NCBI RefSeq assembly: GCF_002258785.1
Contig: NZ_NOYI01000012.1
Coordinates: 310,001-374,000, forward strand
Source of the DNA: Rhodococcus sp. 06-235-1A
Lineage (GTDB): Bacteria > Actinomycetota > Actinomycetes > Mycobacteriales > Mycobacteriaceae
Reading direction: 5' to 3'
DNA: 64,000 bases
Numbering within the stretch: position 1 is the first letter of the stretch; every line of letters starts with the position of its first letter. Below the pieces are notes generated by a model, which saw nothing but the letters and a program-made list of their open reading frames with translations, was not told the DNA's origin and searched no databases. Made by a program: the position numbers and the translations under genes. Below, piece by piece: positions 19,173-27,527 of this stretch.

Positions 19173-19253
19173 TATGCTTCGCTTTCCGGTGCGATGAAGT
19201 GGTCGTCGCGGTGTGGATATTGGAGTTTGTTTCCGGCAGTGGTCTTCATCGCC

Positions 19254-19811
19254 TCAATCCACCGCCAGGGCAGTGCGAAACTGGGCCTTGATGGCACTGA
19301 CGGTGGACTTGACCGTGCCGAGTGCCATTCCGAGTTCCTTGGCGACGAAGGCTTGAGGAACCGCGTTGAAATCGAGATCCCACGGATTCCACAACATGTC
19401 GGCCACTTGCCGCCGCCGCGGAGAAAGATCGAGTCTTGAAAGGACTTCAGTGGCCCGCGCGACGACGTCGTCGTCGATCGCGGACACATCATCGAGGTGC
19501 GCGAAATCCAACTGATCCAGATCGGGATGTGGTTTCGGAATCCTCTCCTTCCTGTTCAGATGGTCCCTGAACTTATGGGCGGCGACCCCGTAGACCCACG
19601 CTATTACGCTTATGTGGAATTCTATCTGCGGCAGTCTCTGCATTGTGGTGACCAGTGCCACCATCGTCTCCTGCGTGACGTCTTCGGCATCCGCCCAGCT
19701 CAGCCCCCATCTCAAGACTTGACTGTGCACTCGCATGGTCAAATGGGCGGGTGTATATCCGTAGTACTCCTCGAAACTTTCCAACCGGTGTTCACTGTGT
19801 GTCATGTGCAT
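19254..19811 (-). CDS. ECF-type RNA polymerase sigma factor
   Basis: About 185 aa. Region 2 reads WADAEDVTQETMVALV with the typical DAEDVxQE core, followed by VIAWVYGVAAHKFRDHLNRKER. Region 4 covers LSPRRRQVADMLW and the helix-turn-helix VAKELGMALGTVKSTVSAI. Two close ATGs (19811 and 19805) compete; GGAAG four or ten bases upstream does not settle it, and a TTG farther up is unlikely. No anti-sigma gene is adjacent; the next genes are a 211-aa unknown and the CHAT protease, so this may be an ECF group controlled without a membrane anti-sigma factor. Confidence 0.85.
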   Translation of the reverse strand: MHMTHSEHRLESFEEYYGYTPAHLTMRVHSQVLRWGLSWADAEDVTQETMVALVTTMQRLPQIEFHISVIAWVYGVAAHKFRDHLNRKERIPKPHPDLDQLDFAHLDDVSAIDDDVVARATEVLSRLDLSPRRRQVADMLWNPWDLDFNAVPQAFVAKELGMALGTVKSTVSAIKAQFRTALAVD

Positions 19812-20272
19812 CTTTCTTCCGTTCGGGTCGAACAGTTGTACAACGCAAGCACGGTTTTCGCGGGTCAATCAGGTAGTCGATTGCGTAGAGCACGAGGTTC
19901 ATTGGTCCGATGGTGATGGCCATCACACTTGGTGTAGCCCGGACTGTCGGGTGAGCATTCGCAGTCCGGGCCTACCAGGCTGGCTCAGATCCCGGTCACA
20001 CCGGCGCGACGGAGGGAAGCGCGGGTGCCCATATAGGAACGATGATCACTGAGGACCGCCACCGAGAACGATCGGACGCATCACCTCGGTGGGCGGGAAG
20101 ACGTACAAACCGTGCTTACACGATCGATGCGTCCACCCCGCTCTTTCGGCGGCGGCGAGCAGGGACTTTCATTCGTTGCGACGAGCCATCGGAACGACCT
20201 TCCTTCGAGTCACCGCGAGGTGACCTTGGCTGAGGACTTGAATGTCGTCACCAACCTCTCGAAGGCTCAGCG
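19812..20272. promoter_or_regulatory. Region upstream of the sigma-CHAT cluster
   Basis: About 460 bases with no convincing gene. It contains the end of the ybaK transcript with a hairpin and must hold the promoter of the sigma factor operon. Short frames on both strands lack motifs and sites. Confidence 0.45.
19937..19971 (-). terminator. Hairpin downstream of the YbaK-type gene
   Basis: Stem GCCCGGACTG/CAGTCCGGGC (10 bp) with a 15-base loop, about 300 bases downstream of the YbaK-type stop and before the sigma factor gene. It probably separates the two minus-strand transcripts. No T-run. Confidence 0.5.
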
Positions 20273-20806
20273 CTACACAGCGAGACCGGCGATGGCAAGA
20301 GCGTGCGGAATGGCCGCCAGGCTTCGGCCGTCGACGACGACCTTCAGTTGTCGCCGCCCACCACCGATGACCACAGCACCTGCCTCGAGCACTCGTGGGT
20401 CCACTAGAATTGGCCAGTCCGGCGGCGTACCGAAGGGTGTAATCGACCCGTGTTCCATCCCCGTCGCGGACACTGCGTAGTCCATCGGCGCGAACGACAC
20501 CCTGCGGGCGTCCAACACCTTCTTGACCACTTTGTTCACGTCCAGGCGTGTCGTCGCGAGCGCCACGCACACTGCGTACGTGGCCGTCTCGCCGCTCTTC
20601 GCGACCACGATGATGGTGTTCGCGGCAGCTCGAGCCGGCCACCGATACCGATCGAGAAACGCAGCGGTGTCGGCGGCGGCCGGATCGACGATGAAGGCGT
20701 GATGGGGGACCTTTCGAAGTGCAGCGCTGACCGGGGGCGGAGCCCCGACGGCGCTGGCCGAGGTGCCGGGCAAGGTAATGGCTTCGTACGAGACTGGTGC
20801 AGTCAT
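20273..20806 (-). CDS. YbaK/EbsC-family aminoacyl-tRNA deacylase-like protein
   Basis: 177 aa YbaK/ProX fold protein. Family features: NTIIVVAKSGETATYAVCVA for the strand with the usual KSL-like lysine region, RLDVNKVVKKVLDARRVSFAP, and GSITPFGTP followed by VIGGGRRQLKVVV. Relatives hydrolyse mischarged tRNA such as Cys-tRNAPro or Ala-tRNAPro; which one cannot be told. AGGAGA seven bases before the ATG at 20806 fixes the start. Confidence 0.82.
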   Translation of the reverse strand: MTAPVSYEAITLPGTSASAVGAPPPVSAALRKVPHHAFIVDPAAADTAAFLDRYRWPARAAANTIIVVAKSGETATYAVCVALATTRLDVNKVVKKVLDARRVSFAPMDYAVSATGMEHGSITPFGTPPDWPILVDPRVLEAGAVVIGGGRRQLKVVVDGRSLAAIPHALAIAGLAV

Positions 20807-20858
20807 ATCGCTTCTCCTGAACTGATTGCTCGTGGCGTTGTGTTCGGCGCCGACCGCC

Positions 20859-20893
20859 CGATGCGGCGCCCACGACACGCGGGCGCCGCATCG
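20859..20893 (-). terminator. GC-rich hairpin after the 2OG oxygenase gene
   Basis: Perfect 13-bp stem (CGATGCGGCGCCC and its complement) with a 9-base loop, 24 bases past the oxygenase stop and 53 bases before the ybaK start. It probably terminates or attenuates transcription between the two genes. Confidence 0.65.
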
Positions 20894-20916
20894 CAGATCA
20901 ACGGTTCACAGGTGAA

Positions 20917-21783
20917 TCAACTCCACAGAATCAAATCGCCGGACTCGGTCAAACCGATGAAGGTCGACCAGGTGACCCGCCGGCCCGCGCCGATCACGGG
21001 ATCGACCGAGTGAATCTGCGTCGTCCGAAACAAGACAGCACTACCAACCCCAGGGGTAACCCCGTTGAACGTGCGCCCGGCGACCGCAGACGGATCAAAG
21101 CCGTACCCACGCATCTTGGCCCAGTCCTCCTCGGTTGCAGTCCTGTCGTACACCCTCAAGCCGCCGCCCTCGGCGGGTACCTGCAGGTAGAACAGCAAGC
21201 TGGCTTGTGCGACCACATTGCCGATGGCGAGCTCGGGCGTCTCCGTCGCCGCGTCGTCGACGTGGGGTAGAGCACCCCCCGCGATATCGCGGATGACCCC
21301 GGCGAAGTAGGGACGATACGGCCCGGTGTCATCCGGCTCCACGGCAATGTGGACCTCACCGCCCCAGGCGCGCCGCAAAGCACGCAAGGCAATGGACTGG
21401 GGATTAGCAACACCTGCCGCCGCGAAGGCACGTGAACCTCGCTCCGCGTCGTCACGAGCGGAGGTGAAGTACTCGGTGAAGTTATGACCACCGGCATAGT
21501 CGAAGACAGTAGGGCCGTACTTGAGGATCGGATCGTAATCCTCGGAGCCCACGGTCTTCTCGTAAGCGTCAAAGCTCAACGAACCCATTGCTGCAACTGC
21601 TGCATCGCAGTACCACTCGGGAAGCGCTTTGGGCAGGTGGTGTAGAGCGTTGGTCGAATGGCTGAGCAGCAGCTCCCGCAGAGTTGCCTCTTTCAAGGCG
21701 ACGGCCGGAAACCTCTCGCTCGATGACATCACGGGTGTGGACCGCGTGTCGGGTAATGAGCTGTTGGTCAAAGAAGCAGGCAT
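20917..21783 (-). CDS. 2-oxoglutarate/Fe(II)-dependent oxygenase-like protein
   Basis: 288 aa. The jelly-roll facial triad is visible: HVDD (H-x-D), then QIHSVDPV for the second His, and GRRVTWSTFIG where the Arg binds 2-oxoglutarate. Between them LLFYLQVPAEGGGLRVYDR matches the family core. Asp in HxD implies hydroxylase-type chemistry rather than a halogenase, which would have Gly or Ala. The substrate is unknown; free amino acids or small metabolites are possible. AGGAGG eight bases before the ATG at 21783 fixes the start, and a perfect palindrome lies just upstream. Confidence 0.75.
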   Translation of the reverse strand: MPASLTNSSLPDTRSTPVMSSSERFPAVALKEATLRELLLSHSTNALHHLPKALPEWYCDAAVAAMGSLSFDAYEKTVGSEDYDPILKYGPTVFDYAGGHNFTEYFTSARDDAERGSRAFAAAGVANPQSIALRALRRAWGGEVHIAVEPDDTGPYRPYFAGVIRDIAGGALPHVDDAATETPELAIGNVVAQASLLFYLQVPAEGGGLRVYDRTATEEDWAKMRGYGFDPSAVAGRTFNGVTPGVGSAVLFRTTQIHSVDPVIGAGRRVTWSTFIGLTESGDLILWS

Positions 21784-21802
21784 CGTGATTTCCTCCTGTA
21801 GG

Positions 21803-21819
21803 CGACATCCTGGATGTCG
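21803..21819. promoter_or_regulatory. Perfect palindromic operator before the 2OG oxygenase gene
   Basis: CGACATCCTGGATGTCG is an 8-1-8 perfect palindrome, 20-36 bases upstream of the oxygenase ATG. A further half-site ATGTCG appears at about 21884. The position over the promoter or leader suggests a repressor site, but no regulator gene is adjacent. Confidence 0.55.
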
Positions 21820-21947
21820 GCACCAGATATGCCAAGGTTCATTCACCCGCGATACTCCGACTGCATAGTCCGAGATGTCGTGCTTGAATCGACGAGATTG
21901 AGGGCCTGTCACCACGGAGGTAGCAGGGAGATCAAGGAAGCGAGCAG

Positions 21948-22361
21948 GTGAGTTCGTTATTCGAGGTGAACCGTGTCGACGTCAGCAATCCGGCCTCTGG
22001 GGCTCGGCGTGCAGTCGTGGCAGCATCCGTAGTTGTCACGGCCGTCGCGGCACTTGTCTCGTGCGCGACTGGTGACGATCCACTGCTACCGAATGTTGCT
22101 GGCCTGCGTCTCGAAAATGCGCACAACGTCCTCAGAGCCGCCGGCGGAATCGACGTTCAGCCACGTGTCACCGTCAGACCGTCCGGCTCTGCCGCCTCCT
22201 CCACCACCAGTCCCTCTCGCCCCGGGCCCAGATCGAGGTCGCTGGAAGTTGGACGGGATCATTTGAATCGAACTCCGTCAGGTGCGCTGCGTACGAGCCG
22301 CTTGAATCAACCTATGTCGGGTGGGAGTACTCCCGCCGAATCCCGGACAGTGTCGTGGTGA
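21948..22361 (+). CDS. Small lipoprotein with a PASTA-like segment, possibly damaged 3' half
   Basis: 137 aa from a GTG. Hydrophobic helix and lipobox ALVSC at about residues 36-40, then LPNVAGLRLENAHNVLRAAGG, which matches the start of a PASTA domain. After about residue 75 the sequence turns into a Ser/Arg/Pro-rich stretch that does not complete the PASTA fold, so a frameshift or drift is possible. The ribosome-binding site is poor and the start uncertain. It is divergent from the oxygenase gene. Confidence 0.5.
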   Translation: MSSLFEVNRVDVSNPASGARRAVVAASVVVTAVAALVSCATGDDPLLPNVAGLRLENAHNVLRAAGGIDVQPRVTVRPSGSAASSTTSPSRPGPRSRSLEVGRDHLNRTPSGALRTSRLNQPMSGGSTPAESRTVSW

Positions 22362-22957
22362 CGAGCTCGTGCGCAGACGGCGACAGATGGCCTGTGGTGC
22401 GATGCTGATGGTTGGTCGCCGCGGTCTGGGTACCGAAGGTGGCCGCGGCGTAGGCCCTCTCCCCCGTTTCGTTGCGGATGTCGGCGGCATCGACCAACTA
22501 CGCGGCGACAGTGATTGGGTGCGCCGGCAACGTCACGTGATCATTCGCCTCGCGCCAGGTGGTGAAGCGTTGCCACGCTGCCGCGCAAGTCCAGCAAGTT
22601 CCCTCGGAGCCGGAAGACTGCAAGGCGCGCCCGGGGCCCTCTTCACGGCGGCCGGCGGTAACTCCGGCTCGACAGCCGCCGATCTGACGGTCTCGGGTCT
22701 GTCCGCGGCAATGCTCACCGCACGTCCGGCCTGGTGGAAGTCATATCGGCGGCCAACGCGGACCCAGACATTCCGCAGAGCAACCCTGCGTTGTACTGGC
22801 CTTTCAGCTGAGATGGCGCAGAAAATGCAATATACGACACCTTGATCCAGTCGGTCTTGCGAGAATCCAGATCAGAGCTTCTGGCGGAAACGGCGACCGA
22901 CGGCCGTGCACCGCCCGCCACGCCAGTGCTCAACGAATCTAAAACTACGATGTACTC
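22362..22957. other. About 600 bases without a confident gene
   Basis: No frame gives a recognisable protein. One plus frame from about 22683 reads like coding sequence (LVEVISAANADPDIPQ, a TGA, then AIYDTLIQSVLRESRSELL) and runs up to the gluQ start, so a decayed gene is possible. Small minus-strand frames at 22312-22497 and 22715-23002 are not supported by motifs. Confidence 0.4.
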
Positions 22958-23818
22958 ATGCGCGCCGGACGCTTCGCCCCCAGTCCCTCGGGCGATCTCC
23001 ATCTCGGCAATCTACGAACCGCATTACTGGCCTGGCTCTTCGCCCGCTCCACCGAACGACGGTTCGAGATGCGCGTCGAAGACCTCGATCGCGTGAAAGC
23101 CGGCTCGGAGCAACGCCAACTCGACGACCTCGCCGCCATCGGACTCGACTGGGACGGTCCGATCATGCGGCAATCCGAGCGTCGGGAAATCTACGACGCC
23201 ACGATTCGCACGCTCACCGCCGCCGGGCTGACGTACGAATGTTTCTGCACGCGTCGGGAAATCCAACAGGCCGCATCGGCCCCGCATGCTCCCGACGGCG
23301 CCTATCCCGGAACCTGCCGCGATCTCACTGCAGACCAAAAAGCAGCGAAGGACCGCCCACCGGCCATCCGATTACGTTCGCAGGTAACCGAATTCACCAT
23401 CGTCGACCAGCTGCACGGACTCTTCCGAGGCCAAGTGGACGACTTCGTCCTTCGCCGCTCCGACGGTGTCCCCGCCTACAACCTCGCCGTCGTCGTCGAT
23501 GATGGCGCGCAAGGCGTCGACCAGATCGTGCGCGGCGACGACCTGCTCACCTCCGCACCGCGACAGGGATATCTGGCTCAGCTCCTCGGCCTCACCCCCG
23601 CGACGTACGTCCACGTTCCCCTCGCGCTCAATGTCGAGGGCAAGCGTCTGGCCAAACGTGACGGCGCGGTGACGTTGCGCGAGCGACCCGACGCGTGGCC
23701 GCTCATCACCGCCTCCCTCGGTGTGCCGAATGCGAAGAACGCCGAGGAACTCCTCGAGCAGTGGAAGCCGACACTGGTGCCCCGCGAACCGTGGGTGTTC
23801 GACCCCGCAAATCTCTGA
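22958..23818 (+). CDS. gluQ: Glutamyl-Q tRNA(Asp) synthetase GluQRS
   Basis: 286 aa, a GluRS catalytic core without the anticodon-binding domain, which defines GluQRS. HIGH motif FAPSPSGDLHLGN at residues 6-18, MRVEDLDR for the glutamate pocket, and KMSKS-like GKRLAKRDGAV at about 228. It attaches glutamate to the queuosine base at position 34 of tRNAAsp. Its presence implies that queuosine is formed in this cell; a YhhQ-type transporter lies 0.9 kb downstream and Tgt at 38.5 kb. Confidence 0.92.
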   Translation: MRAGRFAPSPSGDLHLGNLRTALLAWLFARSTERRFEMRVEDLDRVKAGSEQRQLDDLAAIGLDWDGPIMRQSERREIYDATIRTLTAAGLTYECFCTRREIQQAASAPHAPDGAYPGTCRDLTADQKAAKDRPPAIRLRSQVTEFTIVDQLHGLFRGQVDDFVLRRSDGVPAYNLAVVVDDGAQGVDQIVRGDDLLTSAPRQGYLAQLLGLTPATYVHVPLALNVEGKRLAKRDGAVTLRERPDAWPLITASLGVPNAKNAEELLEQWKPTLVPREPWVFDPANL

Positions 23819-23922
23819 CCTACCAACCCATCGAGATCACGTTGCAACGCGACGGGACCCAATTGGGGGACGAATCGGACGTACAGTGACCGCGACAACT
23901 CTTCCCGAGGGAGAAGGACACA

Positions 23923-24681
23923 ATGACCTCAGGCGGCTACGACCCCGACAAGGATCCCCAGAACCCCGGCGGCTATCCACCGCCACAGGGCGGCTATCCA
24001 CCGCCGGGCAACTACCCACCACCCCCACAGGGCAACTACCCGCCGCCTCCGTCGTTCGGTAACTCACCGATGCCGACGCAGTTGTCCGTCGGAACGGCCA
24101 TTGGATACGCCTGGAAGAAGTTCACGCAGAACCCACTCGTCTGGATCGGCATCGTCCTGATCGCCGCGATCATCCAGGGCGTGCTGAACTTCGTGTTGCG
24201 CTCCGACAGCTTCTTCGTCAGCTTGATCTTCAGTGTCATCGTCGGTGTGGTCGCACTACTCATCCAGGCGGCACTCGTCCGCGGCGCTCTGCACGAGGTG
24301 GACGGGATCAAGCCCGCGTTCGGGTCCTTTTTCCAGTTCAACAATGTCTTCGCCATCGTCGTCGCGGGCATCCTCGTCGGCATCGCAACCGGCATCGGCT
24401 ACATCCTGTTGGTCATTCCCGGACTCGTCATCACGTTCTTCACGTGGTGGACCTTCCAGTTCGTCATCGACCGCGGCGACGAGCCGATTCCTGCCATCAA
24501 GGCCAGCGCCCAGGCGATCGCGTCGAACGGTGGAACGATCTTCGTGCTCGCGCTCGCCCTGTTCGGCCTCAACATCGTCGGTGTGATCCCGGTCGGCCTC
24601 GGTCTGCTGGTGACGATTCCGATCACGATCATCGCCGGAACCTACGCCTACCGCGTGACGGTGCGTGGCCGCGTCGCCTGA
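23923..24681 (+). CDS. Proline/glycine-rich N-terminus membrane protein
   Basis: 252 aa. The first 45 residues are repeats of GGYPPP and GNYPPPP types, facing the cytoplasm in similar actinobacterial proteins. The rest holds five to six hydrophobic helices (VWIGIVLIAAIIQGVLNFVL, FAIVVAGILVGIATGIGYIL and others), resembling DUF-type integral membrane domains near glycerophosphodiester phosphodiesterase membrane regions. Function unknown. GAGGGAGAAGG lies just before the ATG. A hairpin follows at 24697. Confidence 0.75.
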   Translation: MTSGGYDPDKDPQNPGGYPPPQGGYPPPGNYPPPPQGNYPPPPSFGNSPMPTQLSVGTAIGYAWKKFTQNPLVWIGIVLIAAIIQGVLNFVLRSDSFFVSLIFSVIVGVVALLIQAALVRGALHEVDGIKPAFGSFFQFNNVFAIVVAGILVGIATGIGYILLVIPGLVITFFTWWTFQFVIDRGDEPIPAIKASAQAIASNGGTIFVLALALFGLNIVGVIPVGLGLLVTIPITIIAGTYAYRVTVRGRVA

Positions 24682-24696
24682 CCTGTCATCCGCCTC

Positions 24697-24733
24697 GATG
24701 GGCGCGCATCCCTCCCCGGGATTCGCGCCCATC
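24697..24733 (+). terminator. Hairpin between membrane protein and yhhQ-type gene
   Basis: Stem GATGGGCGCG/CGCGCCCATC (10 bp) with a 17-base loop, 15 bases after the membrane-protein stop. It probably ends that transcript before the next gene. Confidence 0.6.
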
Positions 24734-24758
24734 GTCGTCTCGGTGCTTGGATTCAGAG

Positions 24759-25502
24759 GTGACTACTACCGAACACACCGCCCCCGACGGCGGCACAGAG
24801 TCTGGGCAGGCCACGTTCGCTCACATCAGCAAGGGGTACTACGCCCCCATCGTCGCGCTCTTCGTGGCGACGCTGCTGATCTCGAACGTGGCCGCCAGCA
24901 AAGGTGTCGCCTTCTTCGCCTCGTCCGACGTCATGCTCGGACCGTTCCAAATCCTGCCGATCAATACCGACGGCGCATTCTTTCTCTTCCCCCTCGCCTA
25001 CATCCTCGGCGACGTGCTCAGCGAGGTCTACGGCTTCAAAGCCACGCGCCGCGCGATCTACCTCGGTTTCGGCTCCCTGCTGCTCACCTCGGTGTGCTTC
25101 TGGATTGCCATCGAACTCCCCGCCGCCTCGTTCTACGAGAACCAGGCCGCCCTCGAGAGCGTCGTTGGCGTCGTCCCCCGACTCGTCCTCGCCGGTCTCG
25201 CCGGCTACACCGTCGGGCAGCTTCTCAACTCCGTCGTTCTGGTCAAGATCAAGGAACGCACCAAGGAAAAGCACCTGTGGGCGCGACTGATCGGGTCGAC
25301 CATCGTCGGCGAGTTCTTCGACACCCTGATCTTCTGCTCCATCGCCGCCGGAGTCATCGGCATCAGCACCTGGACGGACTTCATCAACTACGTCATCGTC
25401 GGATTCCTGTGGAAGACACTCGCCGAGGTCATCGTCATGCCGATCACGTACCGGGTCATCTCGTACATCAAGAAGCGCGAGCCGTCGTACCAGGATGGCT
25501 AG
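24759..25502 (+). CDS. Queuosine precursor transporter (YhhQ family)
   Basis: 247 aa with about six membrane helices and the conserved YhhQ pattern: ISNVAASKGVAF, NTDGAFFLFPLAYILGDVLSEVYG, GSTIVGEFFDTLIF and WKTLAEVIVMPITYRV. YhhQ proteins import queuosine precursors such as queuine or preQ0. The GTG at 24759 is chosen because it opens the conserved frame; its site is weak. It sits near gluQ, consistent with salvage. The 3' end overlaps the convergent PaaX-type gene by four bases. Confidence 0.88.
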   Translation: MTTTEHTAPDGGTESGQATFAHISKGYYAPIVALFVATLLISNVAASKGVAFFASSDVMLGPFQILPINTDGAFFLFPLAYILGDVLSEVYGFKATRRAIYLGFGSLLLTSVCFWIAIELPAASFYENQAALESVVGVVPRLVLAGLAGYTVGQLLNSVVLVKIKERTKEKHLWARLIGSTIVGEFFDTLIFCSIAAGVIGISTWTDFINYVIVGFLWKTLAEVIVMPITYRVISYIKKREPSYQDG

Positions 25503-26335
25503 GACGCGACCCATCCCATACTGAGGTCGAAGTAGCGCTCCCGGGCCGTCTCGAACGTGGCGACGGCCCGGGTGCCCGGCCAGTCTTCCGGGGTCATGGA
25601 CGGTGGAAGACCGGGGTCGACGTAGGGAATGACGCGCCATTCGTCGAGCAACGGCACGAACGTGACAAACGCGTCGCGGGAATTCCGAGCCGGGGATCCG
25701 CCATCGAAGGCGTCGAGAAATGCCCGATGACGATCGGCGATGCCGGCCAGATCCCACCAATGCTCGGCACTCTCACTCAGAGTGGCGGGAGGTGCGATAT
25801 CGGACGCGACGAACGTCGTGACGTACTGCGACAATTCCAACGCGTCGACGATGGCAGCGGCCTCGGCCGCGAGATACTCCGGTGCAATCCACAGACCCGG
25901 TGAGACTGTGCCGCAGCCTATTCCGGTCAGTCGACGACGCAGTTGGTGTCGGGCCGCACGTTGCGTCTCTGGAATGGTGAACGAGATGAGCCGAAACGGA
26001 TCACCCTCGGCCATCCGCCGGAAGCCGAAGATCCGTCCGTCACCGCGCGCGAACATCGCGTCGGCCTGCTCGGTGATGCGATAGCCGGGTCGGCCGTCTC
26101 GATTGCTCGATTCGACGACACCCTTCTTCTTCAGCCTGGCCACCGCGATGCGTGTGCTCTCCGACGGCACTCCGAGCGCGTCCAGCCAGACGACAAAATC
26201 GGCGATGGCGAACCAGCCTCCGAGAGGTCGGACATAGGCCCCGAGCACCGTGCGCACGAGCGAGGTGGCACTGCCCGGACGAGAGTCGAAGTCGTCGAGG
26301 ATGGCCCCGGCAGTGCTAGGCGCGGAGTTCGTCAC
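25499..26335 (-). CDS. PaaX-family transcriptional regulator
   Basis: 278 aa. PaaX N-terminal winged helix (LVRTVLGAYVRPLGGWFAIADFV, then TRIAVARLKKKGVVES), central FRLISFTIPETQRAARHQLRRRL domain and C-terminal PaaX_C region with AEHWWDLAGIADRHRAFL. Known members are acyl-CoA-responsive repressors of aromatic catabolism. The GTG start at 26335 overlaps the kynureninase 3' end by 20 bases, so it is probably the last gene of the TDO-kynU operon and may regulate it. Confidence 0.88.
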   Translation of the reverse strand: MTNSAPSTAGAILDDFDSRPGSATSLVRTVLGAYVRPLGGWFAIADFVVWLDALGVPSESTRIAVARLKKKGVVESSNRDGRPGYRITEQADAMFARGDGRIFGFRRMAEGDPFRLISFTIPETQRAARHQLRRRLTGIGCGTVSPGLWIAPEYLAAEAAAIVDALELSQYVTTFVASDIAPPATLSESAEHWWDLAGIADRHRAFLDAFDGGSPARNSRDAFVTFVPLLDEWRVIPYVDPGLPPSMTPEDWPGTRAVATFETARERYFDLSMGWVAS

Positions 26336-27527
26336 GAATCGCCACGATTCCCAGATGCACCTCGCGGTACGAAGTGCTCAGTGGGCTCAATCCCAGGCGA
26401 ATACCCTGCGGCGCGCGGTAATCCGGGATGACGCCCTTCTCCCACAGACGAGCGGTGATCGCCTTGAACTCGGGATGGTCGATGGTGATGTGCCCACCGC
26501 GTCGATTCGAGTCCTCCGGTGAGGCGATCTCCACCCCGAGCGGAACCAGCATCTCTCGGACGAGCTCGAGGGCGTTTTCGGTCAGTGCAACGGACTTCGC
26601 ACGTATTGCATCCATACCCACCTCGGCGATCATCTCGATGGTGTCCTGCATCGCGATCATGCCGAACACCGACGGTGTGCCACTGATGACCCGTCGAATA
26701 CCCTGTGCCGGAACATAACCCTGCGCCATCTCGAACGGATCGGCCCGGCCCATCCACCCCCAGATCGGCTGGACGAAATCGCCCTGAAGATCGCTACGCA
26801 CGTACGCGAACGCCGGTGATCCGGGACCGCCGTTGAGGTACTTGTACGTACACCCGACGGCCAGATCGACTCCCCAGGAATCGAATTCCATCGGTACCGA
26901 TCCGACGGAATGACACACATCGAGCAGCATCAGAGCGCCGGCTGCGTGCGCGATTCGCGTTGCCTCGGCCACGTCGACGAGAAAGCCGGAACGGTAGGCG
27001 ACGTGGGTGATCACCACCAGGGCGGTGTTCTCCCCCACGACCTCGGCAAGTTGTTCCGGCGTGACGCCACCGCGGCGGTCCGTCTCGATCCACCGGAGCG
27101 TCATATTCATCTCTGCCGCAATGCCTTCGAGCAGGTATCGATCCGTCGGAAAGTTGTCCCGATCGATGACGATCTCGGTGCGGCCGGACCGCATGGCGAT
27201 CGCCGCCCGTGCGAGCTTGTACAGCAGTACCGTCGTCGAATCGCCGATGGTGGTCTGGCCGGCCGCTGCTCCGAGGGTGGCGTCGGCCAGGGCGTCGCCG
27301 ATGGTGACGGGGAGGTCGAACCACTGCTCGTCCCAGCCGCGGATGAGGCGTCCGCCCCAGGCCTGGGTCATGAAGGTGTTGATCCGTTCGACGCTTGCCT
27401 TGGTGGGCCGGCCCAGCGAGTTTCCGTCGAGATACGCGGTGATCGACGGGTCGTCGCTACCGAGGAACTTGTCGCGATAGCTCCGGAGCGGATCCTTCTC
27501 GTCGAGTTCGTCTGCGCGTTCCATCAT
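26316..27527 (-). CDS. kynU: Kynureninase
   Basis: 403 aa, usual size. PLP enzyme motifs: AYLDGNSLGRP near the N-terminus, WGGRLIRGWDEQWFDLP, a PLP-Asp region LMLLDVCHSVGSVPMEFD and the lysine motif GCTYKYLNGGPG. It cleaves kynurenine to anthranilate and alanine. The ATG at 27527 overlaps the TDO stop by four bases (ATGA), so it is translated with the dioxygenase. N-formylkynurenine formamidase is not visible here. Confidence 0.95.
   Translation of the reverse strand: MMERADELDEKDPLRSYRDKFLGSDDPSITAYLDGNSLGRPTKASVERINTFMTQAWGGRLIRGWDEQWFDLPVTIGDALADATLGAAAGQTTIGDSTTVLLYKLARAAIAMRSGRTEIVIDRDNFPTDRYLLEGIAAEMNMTLRWIETDRRGGVTPEQLAEVVGENTALVVITHVAYRSGFLVDVAEATRIAHAAGALMLLDVCHSVGSVPMEFDSWGVDLAVGCTYKYLNGGPGSPAFAYVRSDLQGDFVQPIWGWMGRADPFEMAQGYVPAQGIRRVISGTPSVFGMIAMQDTIEMIAEVGMDAIRAKSVALTENALELVREMLVPLGVEIASPEDSNRRGGHITIDHPEFKAITARLWEKGVIPDYRAPQGIRLGLSPLSTSYREVHLGIVAIRDELRA

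Noticed and set aside
20917-21783. Halogenase call for the 2OG enzyme
   Set aside because: The motif is HxD (HVDD); halogenases replace the acid with Gly or Ala.
22715-23002. 95-codon minus-strand frame before gluQ
   Set aside because: Overlaps the gluQ start region, no ribosome-binding site or motif.
24753-25760. 335-codon open frame on the minus strand
   Set aside because: Antisense to yhhQ and PaaX-type genes; no motif.
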